A DNA stretch of 14,900 bases from an uncultured Clostridia bacterium (GTDB lineage Bacteria; Bacillota; Clostridia; Oscillospirales; Ruminococcaceae): contig CALCSA010000128.1 in assembly GCA_937894185.1 (NCBI GenBank), positions 1 to 14,900 on the forward strand. The letters are read 5' to 3'. Of the stretch, positions 1 to 6,127 are shown in pieces. How positions within the stretch are numbered: position 1 is the first letter of the stretch; each line of letters opens with the position of its first letter. Below the pieces are notes generated by a model. That model searched no databases. It saw nothing but the letters and a program-made list of their open reading frames with translations, and was not told the origin of the DNA. Made by a program: the position numbers and the translations under genes.

Positions 1-938
1 CGGCCAACCCCGGAGGCGCCTACAATCCACTGTTTATCTACGGCGCGTCGGGACTTGGCAAAACCCACCTTCTCACCGCTGTCTACACCGAAATCGCCAA
101 GAGCTTCCCGGGAAAAAAGCAGATCTTCGTCAAGGGGGAAGAATTCACCAACGAGCTGATTAACGCCATTTCCGAGCAGACCACCAAGGTCTTTCACGAA
201 AAATACCGCTCTGCCGACGTGCTCCACATGGACGACGTTCAGTTTATCGGGGGCAAGGAAAGCACCCAGGAGGAGTTCTTCCACACCTTTAACTCCCTGT
301 ATCAGGAAGGCAAGCAGATCATCCTCACCTCCGACCGTCCGCCCAAGGAAATCAAAACTCTGGAGGACCGGCTGCGCACCCGCTTTGAATGGGGCCTTTT
401 GGCCGATGTACAGCCCCCCGACTTTGAAACCAGAACCGCCATCATCCGCCGCAAGGCAGAGCAGATTGGCATTGAAGTGCCCACCGAAGTGGCGGAATAC
501 ATCGCCAACCGGCTGAAAACCAACATCCGCCAGCTGGAAGGCGCGGTGAAGAAGCTAAAGGCCTACCAGATGCTTCAAAACTCCCCCCCTTCCATTATGG
601 TGGCGCAAAATACCATTCGGGACATTCTCAACGACAACCAGCCCGTTCCCGTCACCATCGACCGGATCATCTCGGAGGTGGGCCGAACCTTTGGCATTTC
701 CCCCAACGACATCCGCTCCAGCAAGCGCAGCGCCAACGTCTCCAACGCCCGGCAGATCAGCGTTTATGTGGTGCGGGAGATCACCCAGATTTCCATGCAG
801 GCCATTGGGGAAGAATTTGGCGGCAGAGACCATTCTACCATGGTTTACGCCGTCCAGCAGGTGGAAAAAAACATGGCTAAAGACTCCCGCTACAAGGAGA
901 CGGTGGAGGACATTATCAAAAACATCCGCTCCAATTAA
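1..938 (+). CDS. dnaA: Chromosomal replication initiator DnaA (3' part, 5' end outside window)
   Basis: DnaA is the AAA+ initiator that binds DnaA boxes at oriC, forms an ATP-dependent filament and melts the origin. The reading frame enters the window open at base 3 and gives 311 codons before TAA. In order it shows Walker A (GASGLGKTH, bases 42-68), Walker B (HMDDVQF, about 225-245), the stretch TSDRPPKEI, the arginine-rich EDRLRTRFEWG that ends in the family's conserved WG, and the C-terminal DNA-binding domain with the DnaA signature GGRDHSTM near bases 820-842. The N-terminal DnaI/self-interaction domain and linker lie upstream of the window. Family members are usually about 440-460 residues, so roughly 130-150 residues are missing, simply through the window edge. 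The frame is intact and the gene is followed by the origin-like spacer, as in B. subtilis. Identification is secure. Confidence 0.98.
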   Translation, partial: ANPGGAYNPLFIYGASGLGKTHLLTAVYTEIAKSFPGKKQIFVKGEEFTNELINAISEQTTKVFHEKYRSADVLHMDDVQFIGGKESTQEEFFHTFNSLYQEGKQIILTSDRPPKEIKTLEDRLRTRFEWGLLADVQPPDFETRTAIIRRKAEQIGIEVPTEVAEYIANRLKTNIRQLEGAVKKLKAYQMLQNSPPSIMVAQNTIRDILNDNQPVPVTIDRIISEVGRTFGISPNDIRSSKRSANVSNARQISVYVVREITQISMQAIGEEFGGRDHSTMVYAVQQVEKNMAKDSRYKETVEDIIKNIRSN

Positions 939-962
939 TCCCTTTTTGCCCCGAAACCCTGA

Positions 963-1156
963 ATTTCCACATTCAACCATTCACTTCTTTCCACAATCCA
1001 CGACGAAAATTTTTGCACCCCGGCTTTTCCACGGGATTTTGAACTTTCTTTCCCCTTTCCACAAGGGCTTTTCCACGGGTTTCCCCCGCGAACATTTATT
1101 TTCCACCCCGGGGCTTTTCTTTCCCGGTCTTATGAAGAACCCTTGAATGTGGATTT
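963..1156. repeat. Cluster of degenerate DnaA boxes
   Basis: Nine-mers resembling the DnaA box TTATNCACA lie at 963-971 (ATTTCCACA), 987-995 and 1055-1063 (both CTTTCCACA), 1025-1033 and 1069-1077 (both TTTTCCACG) and 1099-1107 (TTTTCCACC), all in the same orientation. A reverse copy, TGTGGATTT, is at 1148-1156. Each differs from TTATCCACA at one to two positions. The TCCAC core, which DnaA domain IV contacts most strongly, is kept in all. Such density in under 200 bases next to dnaA supports DnaA binding, though individual sites look weak. Confidence 0.75.
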
Positions 1157-1187
1157 TTCTTTTCGCAAACACAGTTTCACCGGTCTT

Positions 1188-1215
1188 TTGACATTTGAAC
1201 AGGCCCTACTATTAC
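1188..1215 (+). promoter_or_regulatory. Possible dnaN promoter overlapping the DnaA-trio
   Basis: A perfect TTGACA (1188-1193) is followed after 16 bases by TATTAC (1210-1215), a 4 of 6 match to the -10 consensus. If real, RNA polymerase at this promoter would sit on the DnaA-trio tract, so transcription of dnaN and origin melting would compete. The weak -10 makes this tentative. Confidence 0.3.
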
Positions 1216-1220
1216 TACTA
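1206..1220 (+). promoter_or_regulatory. DnaA-trio origin unwinding element
   Basis: The sequence CTA CTA TTA CTA CTA is five tandem triplets, which read on the opposite strand as the 3'-GAT/AAT-5' DnaA-trio repeat. A GC-rich patch (GGCCC, 1202-1206) precedes it and AT-rich DNA follows. This is the arrangement of the B. subtilis basal unwinding system, where DnaA loads onto single strands through the trios. Unlike B. subtilis, I see no good DnaA box directly abutting the GC patch. Confidence 0.75.
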
Positions 1221-1294
1221 AATATTATTATGCTTTGCTTTGCTAACAGAGCGTTTTAAAAACTTGTTAAAAAAAACCCGCCGGGAGGTAACCA

Positions 1295-2407
1295 ATGAAA
1301 TGTATCTGCAGTAAGATTATTTTGCGAGAGGCTCTCACCAATGTATCCCGGGTTATTGCCTCCAAAAGCAGTATCCCTGCTCTGGAAGGAGTGCAGCTCA
1401 AGGCTTACGGCAACTCTTTGACCCTAACGGGCTACGATATGGAAGCCGGTATCACCACCACCATAGACGCTCAGGTTTTGGCAGAAGGGGAAATCGTTCT
1501 CCCTGCCCGGCTGTTCTCGGATATGATTCGCAAAATGGCCGCTGAGGACGTCAGCATCTCTGTGGGAGAAAAACTCCTCACCGAAGTGGTGGGCGGCGCC
1601 GCCCGCTTTACCATTATGGGAATTGCCTCGGAAGAATTCCCCGAGCTGCCCCGGGTGGAAGAAGGAGAGAGCATCTCCCTTCCCCAGGATAAGCTTAAAT
1701 CTATGATCGAGCAAACCTTATTTGCAATTGCCCAGACCGACACCAAGCCGGTCCACACCGGCAGCCTGTTTGATCTGTCGGAAGGAACTCTCCATGTGGT
1801 ATCGGTGGACGGATACCGTCTGGCCCTGCGCAGCGAAGTGGTAGGCGGCGATCAAGCCATGAGCTTTGTGGTCCCCGGAAAGGTGCTGGGAGAAATTGTA
1901 AAACTTTTGAAGGATGACGGAGAAAATCCTGCATCCTTGACGGTGAGCCGCCGCCATATCGTATTTTCCATCGATCATTACAACGTCATCAGCCGCCTGC
2001 TGGAAGGGGAATTTCTGGACTATAAGGTATCCATTCCCCAAGGAGGCAAAACCACCGTCACCGCCAACACCCGGGAGTTTATCGAAGGGGTGGAGCGGGC
2101 CTCCCTGCTGATCTCCGACCGGTTGCGCAGTCCCTTGCGTATCTACTTTGACCCGGAGGGCAGCATTCAGATTTCCTGCTCCACCCCTTTGGGCAAAAGC
2201 TACGACGAGGTAGCCTGCACTCTAAAAGGGGAAGGTGTGGAGATGGGCTTTAACAACAAATATATTATGGACGCATTAAAGGCGTCTGGCAGCGATGAGG
2301 TGCGCCTGGAACTGTCGGGACCTCTGTCCCCCATCAAGGTGCTGCCTTTGGAGGGAGAGGAGTTCCTCTTTCTGGTGCTGCCGGTGAGGCTGAAACATGA
2401 AGGTTGA
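1295..2407 (+). CDS. dnaN: DNA polymerase III beta subunit (sliding clamp)
   Basis: DnaN dimerises into the ring that tethers DNA polymerase III, and many repair enzymes, to DNA. The product is 370 residues, the family's normal length, and shows the family start (MKCICSKIILREALTNVSRV), central segments such as EEFPELPRV and TDTKPVHTGSLFDL, and a C-terminal LPVRL that matches the conserved MPMRL-type end. Four extra residues (KHEG) follow, in the stretch that overlaps the next gene. The ATG at 1295 is preceded by GGGAGG (1283-1288) with a 6-base gap, a good ribosome binding site. It is the first gene of a tight rightward run to gyrA and overlaps yaaA by 11 bases, which suggests translational coupling. 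Identification is secure. Confidence 0.97.
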   Translation: MKCICSKIILREALTNVSRVIASKSSIPALEGVQLKAYGNSLTLTGYDMEAGITTTIDAQVLAEGEIVLPARLFSDMIRKMAAEDVSISVGEKLLTEVVGGAARFTIMGIASEEFPELPRVEEGESISLPQDKLKSMIEQTLFAIAQTDTKPVHTGSLFDLSEGTLHVVSVDGYRLALRSEVVGGDQAMSFVVPGKVLGEIVKLLKDDGENPASLTVSRRHIVFSIDHYNVISRLLEGEFLDYKVSIPQGGKTTVTANTREFIEGVERASLLISDRLRSPLRIYFDPEGSIQISCSTPLGKSYDEVACTLKGEGVEMGFNNKYIMDALKASGSDEVRLELSGPLSPIKVLPLEGEEFLFLVLPVRLKHEG

Positions 2408-2627
2408 ACCGATCGCCATTACCACTGATTTTATCAAGCTGGACAGCTTTTTAAAGTTTGCCGGTGTTTGCGGCACCGGCGGAGAGGCCAAACTCCTGAT
2501 AAGCGAAGGTCAGGTACTGGTGGACGGGGAGGTCTGCACCATGCGGGGCAAAAAGCTGTATCCCGGAATGACGGTGCAGACAACCGACTGCAATATACGG
2601 TATGAGGTAGCAGGCGGTGTACGTTGA
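2397..2627 (+). CDS. yaaA: S4-domain RNA-binding protein, YaaA/RlbA family
   Basis: This small protein of 76 residues is built almost entirely of one S4 RNA-binding domain. The segment from KLDSFLKFAGVCGTGGEAKLL through GQVLVDGEVCTMRGKKLYPGMTV has the S4 pattern of a helical pair followed by a strand-turn with the V-D-G-E and R-x-K-x-x-x-G motif. The B. subtilis homologue lies in the same place between dnaN and recF and has been linked to ribosome assembly; the function here is inferred from that. The ATG at 2397 has GGTGAGG seven bases upstream. The gene overlaps dnaN by 11 bases and recF by 11 bases, so it is almost certainly cotranslated with both. The family and position make the call firm; the exact RNA target is unknown. 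Confidence 0.92.
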   Translation: MKVEPIAITTDFIKLDSFLKFAGVCGTGGEAKLLISEGQVLVDGEVCTMRGKKLYPGMTVQTTDCNIRYEVAGGVR

Positions 2628-3723
2628 AGAACTAAGGCTTTCCGGCTTTCGCAACCTGTCGGATTTGGTTCTTCAGCCCCACAAAACCGTCAACGTCATC
2701 AGCGGCGACAACGCTCAGGGCAAAACCAATCTGCTGGAGTCCCTCTGGCTTTTTACCGGAGCCAGAAGCTTCCGGGGAGCCAAAGACAGCGACTACATCG
2801 GCTTTGGCGGCGAGCTGGCCAAGCTGGAGCTCTCCTTCTTTGCGGAAGGCAGAAGCCAGACAGCGGGGTTAACGCTGAGCGGAACCGGCGATAAAAAAAA
2901 GACGCTCCTCAACGGCATCAAGCTGGACCGGCGCTCTCTTCTTTCCGGGCGTTTTTGCGCCGTGGTCTTTTCTCCCGACCATCTGGAGCTGGTCAAGCGG
3001 GAGCCCCAAAAGCGGCGTAGCCTGCTGGATACCTCCCTGTGTCAGGCTTACCCCAAGTACGAAAAGGTACTGGACTCCTACGAAAAAATCCTGCGGCAGC
3101 GCTCTTTTGTCTTAAAGGATGCTCAGACAAACTCCCAGCTTTTGGATATGTTGGATGTCTGGGACAGCAGCTTGGTAGAGTATGGCGGCTACATCACCTG
3201 GATGCGGCTGCGGTACGCCGAAAAGCTGGCCGCTTACGCCGCGGAGGTCTATAAGGGTATTTCCGGCGGGAAGGAACGCTTTTCCGCCCGGTATTTTTCC
3301 AGCTGCGGGCCTGTGGGGACAAATCCCCAGCGGGGGGAAGTGACCGCCCTGATGGAAGAAGCGGTCAGGGAGTCCCGGGGACAGGATATAAAAATGGGAC
3401 AAACAGGGGTAGGCCCCCACCGGGACGATCTGGAAATTGAGGTGGACGGCAAATCGGCTCGTTCCTTCGGCTCTCAGGGGCAGCAGAGAAGCTGCGTGCT
3501 GGCTCTCAAGCTGGCGGAGTGCCGGATCCTCGAGGAAGGGATGAAAGAGCCTCCCATCGTCCTTCTGGATGACGTAATGAGCGAATTGGACGAGGGAAGA
3601 CGAAGCTATCTCCTCAATCAACTCACGGGGCGGCAGATTTTTATCACCTGCTGCGACGATGAGATGATTGAGTCCCTCAATGGCGGCAGGGTATTTCAGG
3701 TTTCCGGCGGTAAGGTTTTGTAG
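2617..3723 (+). CDS. recF: DNA replication/repair protein RecF
   Basis: RecF is an SMC-like ATPase that, with RecO and RecR, loads RecA at single-strand gaps. The 368-residue product has the family's usual length. It begins MYVEELRLSGFRNL, has Walker A GDNAQGKTN (residues 30-38), the ABC signature SQGQQRS (286-292) and Walker B PIVLLDD (313-319) followed by VMSELD. The start is GTG at 2617, inside the end of yaaA; the family start (MYI/V-x-x-L) fits this codon, and GAGG at 2604-2607 could serve as ribosome binding site. The gene ends TAG and is followed 37 bases later by remB. No key residue is missing. Identification is secure. Confidence 0.97.
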   Translation: MYVEELRLSGFRNLSDLVLQPHKTVNVISGDNAQGKTNLLESLWLFTGARSFRGAKDSDYIGFGGELAKLELSFFAEGRSQTAGLTLSGTGDKKKTLLNGIKLDRRSLLSGRFCAVVFSPDHLELVKREPQKRRSLLDTSLCQAYPKYEKVLDSYEKILRQRSFVLKDAQTNSQLLDMLDVWDSSLVEYGGYITWMRLRYAEKLAAYAAEVYKGISGGKERFSARYFSSCGPVGTNPQRGEVTALMEEAVRESRGQDIKMGQTGVGPHRDDLEIEVDGKSARSFGSQGQQRSCVLALKLAECRILEEGMKEPPIVLLDDVMSELDEGRRSYLLNQLTGRQIFITCCDDEMIESLNGGRVFQVSGGKVL

Positions 3724-3760
3724 TGTTGTCAGAGCCGGATGAAATAAGGGAGGAATCAGG

Positions 3761-4030
3761 GTGTATTTGTATCTGGGGCAAACTACGGTGATCAACACCT
3801 TGGATGTCATCGGCATTTTTGATCTGGACAACACCTCTACCTCCCGGCTGACCCGGCAGTTTCTTCGGGAAGCTCAAAAAAAAGGCCGCATTGTAGAGGT
3901 TACCTCGGAAATACCTAAAAGCTTTGTCCTCTGTCATGAAAAAGATATGACCAAGGTTTATCTTTCTCAGATCGCCGCCGCCACACTTAAGAAACGGGCG
4001 GGCTTTTTGCGGGAGCTTGCGGCTTTGTAA
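3761..4030 (+). CDS. remB: RemB-like extracellular matrix regulator (DUF370)
   Basis: The 89-residue product begins MYLYLGQTTVINTLDVIGIFDLDN and contains the late motif VYLSQIAAATLKKRAGFLREL, both typical of the DUF370 family. In B. subtilis the homologue (YaaB/RemB) is encoded at the same spot between recF and gyrB, and its paralogue RemA is a DNA-binding activator of biofilm matrix and osmoprotection genes. Whether this copy regulates matrix genes is inference. The start is GTG at 3761, with AAGGGAGGA (3746-3754) six bases upstream, a near-ideal ribosome binding site that settles the start. It has no signal peptide or membrane segment. It lies in the dnaN-gyrA run, 63 bases ahead of gyrB. 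Confidence 0.88.
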   Translation: MYLYLGQTTVINTLDVIGIFDLDNTSTSRLTRQFLREAQKKGRIVEVTSEIPKSFVLCHEKDMTKVYLSQIAAATLKKRAGFLRELAAL

Positions 4031-4093
4031 CGGTTGCAGATTCCGGCCAAAGGGCCGCAGTATCATAGAATCGGGAAGGAATGGAAAACCCAT

Positions 4094-6031
4094 ATGCAAA
4101 ACAACCCCGAACTGGAAAACAAGCTGGAGATTTATGACGAAAATCAGATTCAGGTCCTGGAGGGCCTGGAAGCTGTTCGCAAGCGTCCCGGCATGTATAT
4201 TGGAACCACCGGGCCACGGGGACTTCATCACCTGGTTTACGAAATCGTAGACAACTCCATTGACGAAGCTCTGGCAGGCTTTTGCGACCATATCGAGGTG
4301 CAGATTCTGCCGGGGGATATCGTCAAAATCTCCGACAATGGCCGGGGAATTCCCACGGGAATCCATCCCACTCAGGGGATTTCTACCCTGACGGTAGTCT
4401 TTACCCTTCTCCACGCCGGCGGAAAGTTTGGCGGCGGAGGTTACAACGTGTCTGGCGGCCTTCACGGCGTGGGCGCGTCGGTGGTCAACGCCTTGAGCCA
4501 GTGGCTGGAGGTGGAGGTCTGCAACGGCGAAACCCGCTTCTATCAGCGGTTTGAGCGAGGCATCGCCGTGACGGGGGTGGAAACCTCCCCCTGTAGCGAC
4601 GAGCGGGGAACCCGCATCGCCTTTAAGCCGGATCCGGATATTTTTGAGGACACCACCTTTGACCACAATATCCTGCTGGACCGCCTGCGAGAGCAGGCCT
4701 TCCTCAACGCCGGCATTGCCATTACCATCACCGACCTGCGGGGTGTGGAGCCGCTATCCACCAGACTCAAGTACGACGGCGGCATCATCTCCTTTGTGGA
4801 GCACCTCAACCGGAACAAAGTCAAGATTCAGGAAGAGGTCATCTTTCTTTCCGCCAAGGCAGGCAGCTCCACCGCGGAAATCGCCATCCAGTACAACGAT
4901 AGCTACAACACCCTGCTCCTTTCTTTTGCCAACAACATCCACACCGGAGAGGGTGGCACCCACGAGATCGGCTTTAAAAATGCCCTCACCCGGGTCATGA
5001 ACGATTACGCCCGGAAGAACAACATCCTCAGGGAAAAGGACGCCAATCTTTCCGGCGAGGACGTGCGGGAGGGCATGACCGCCATTGTGTCGGTCAAGCT
5101 GTTGGACGCCCAGTTTGAGGGACAGACCAAGGGCAAGCTGGGGAATACCGACATCCGCACTTTGGTGGAGCAGGTGGTGAGCGAAAAACTGACCACCTAC
5201 TTTGAAGAGAATCCAGCGTCGGCCCGAGCCATTTTGGAAAAGTCTCTGGGGGCCGCCAGAGCCCGGGAAGCCGCCCGGAAGGCCCGGGAACTGACCCGGC
5301 GTAAATCCGCGCTGGAAAACGCCTCCCTGCCCGGCAAACTGGCCGACTGCATCAACCGGGACAACATCACCACGGAAATCTACATCGTCGAGGGAGATTC
5401 CGCCGGCGGCTCGGCCAAACAGGGCCGGGACAGAACCTTTCAGGCCATTCTCCCTCTGTGGGGTAAGATGCTTAACGTGGAAAAGACAAGGCTGGACAAA
5501 GTGTATGGCAACGACAAGCTGATGCCTATTATCACCGCCTTGGGCTGCGGCATGGGCGAGGAGTTTGATATCGAAAAGCTGCGGTATGGCAAAGTCATCA
5601 TCATGGCTGATGCCGACGTGGACGGCTCCCATATCCGCACGTTGCTCCTCACCTTCTTCTTCCGATTTATGGCGCCTCTCATCAAGGCGGGGCATATCTA
5701 CATCGCCCAGCCTCCCCTCTACAAGCTGCAGCGGGGCAAGGATATGCGATACGCCTACTCCGACCGGGAGCGGGATAAATTCCTCAAGGAGATGAATCCC
5801 GAAGGCACCGGCCGGGTGGATATTCAGCGGTATAAGGGCCTTGGTGAAATGGACCCGGAGCAGCTGTGGGAGACTACCATGAACCCCGAGAACCGGTTTA
5901 TCCTTCAGGTAACTCTTTCCGATGCGGCGGCTGCCGATGAAGTTTTTACCGTCCTCATGGGCGACAAGGTGCAGCCTCGCCGGGAGTTTATCGAGCAAAA
6001 TGCCCGGTACGTCAGAAATCTGGACGTGTAA
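4094..6031 (+). CDS. gyrB: DNA gyrase subunit B
   Basis: GyrB is the ATPase half of gyrase, which introduces negative supercoils as a GyrA2GyrB2 complex. From the ATG at 4094 the product is 645 residues, normal for the family. The GHKL ATPase domain shows YEIVDNSIDEA (E50, N54), DNGRGIP from D81 and GGLHGVG (121-127). The TOPRIM domain shows EGDSAGGSA (E433) and the metal-binding DADVDGSH (D506, D508, D510). The C-terminus ends RREFIEQNARYVRNLDV, as usual. The frame is open further upstream to a TTG at 4034, but the extra residues do not resemble the family and MQNNPELENKLEIYDENQIQ fits well. The nearest purine-rich site (GGGAAGGA, 4073-4080) is 13 bases from the chosen ATG, somewhat far. gyrA follows after 96 bases. 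Confidence 0.97.
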   Translation: MQNNPELENKLEIYDENQIQVLEGLEAVRKRPGMYIGTTGPRGLHHLVYEIVDNSIDEALAGFCDHIEVQILPGDIVKISDNGRGIPTGIHPTQGISTLTVVFTLLHAGGKFGGGGYNVSGGLHGVGASVVNALSQWLEVEVCNGETRFYQRFERGIAVTGVETSPCSDERGTRIAFKPDPDIFEDTTFDHNILLDRLREQAFLNAGIAITITDLRGVEPLSTRLKYDGGIISFVEHLNRNKVKIQEEVIFLSAKAGSSTAEIAIQYNDSYNTLLLSFANNIHTGEGGTHEIGFKNALTRVMNDYARKNNILREKDANLSGEDVREGMTAIVSVKLLDAQFEGQTKGKLGNTDIRTLVEQVVSEKLTTYFEENPASARAILEKSLGAARAREAARKARELTRRKSALENASLPGKLADCINRDNITTEIYIVEGDSAGGSAKQGRDRTFQAILPLWGKMLNVEKTRLDKVYGNDKLMPIITALGCGMGEEFDIEKLRYGKVIIMADADVDGSHIRTLLLTFFFRFMAPLIKAGHIYIAQPPLYKLQRGKDMRYAYSDRERDKFLKEMNPEGTGRVDIQRYKGLGEMDPEQLWETTMNPENRFILQVTLSDAAAADEVFTVLMGDKVQPRREFIEQNARYVRNLDV

Positions 6032-6053
6032 CAAACCCGATGCTTTGAATCTG

Positions 6054-6112
6054 AGGTGGTGGAGAGGAATCTTCACCACAGTTTGGAACAATAGCCTGCG
6101 CTCCTGTGCGCA
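6054..6112 (+). promoter_or_regulatory. Two hairpins in the gyrB-gyrA spacer
   Basis: Bases 6056-6065 pair with 6070-6079 in a 10-bp stem with one G-U pair, closing a GGAA tetraloop of the GNRA type. A second stem pairs TGCGC (6097-6101) with GCGCA (6108-6112). No T-tract follows either, so they are not ordinary terminators. They sit just before the gyrA ribosome binding site (AAGGTGG, 6114-6120) and could affect mRNA stability or the gyrB:gyrA expression ratio. Confidence 0.45.
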
Positions 6113-6127
6113 AAAGGTGGTTATAGA

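Larger units (their letters stand above)
939..1294. other. oriC: Putative chromosomal replication origin (oriC), dnaA-dnaN spacer
   Basis: This 356-base stretch has no gene. It carries six same-strand copies of a degenerate DnaA box of the form (A/C/T)TTTCCAC(A/G/C), starting at 963, 987, 1025, 1055, 1069 and 1099, plus one reverse copy at 1148-1156. It also has a DnaA-trio tract at 1206-1220 and AT-rich DNA from about 1207 to 1276 that could serve as the duplex unwinding element. No box matches TTATCCACA exactly. In B. subtilis the spacer between dnaA and dnaN is the half of oriC that melts, and the trio tract here closely resembles that one. The other box cluster, if the origin is bipartite, would lie upstream of dnaA outside the window. 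Function is inferred from position and motifs. Confidence 0.82.

Noticed and set aside
691..1146. Plus-strand open frame running from dnaA into the origin spacer
   Set aside because: It is out of frame with dnaA, has low-complexity Pro/Ser/Phe composition, and covers the DnaA-box cluster.
4044..4057. Small GC hairpin CGGCC-AAAG-GGCCG between remB and gyrB
   Set aside because: Five base pairs only and no T-tract; likely chance in GC-rich DNA.
3112..4666. Minus-strand open frames of 240 and 329 codons opposite recF, remB and gyrB
   Set aside because: They lie opposite well-identified genes and look like frame shadows.
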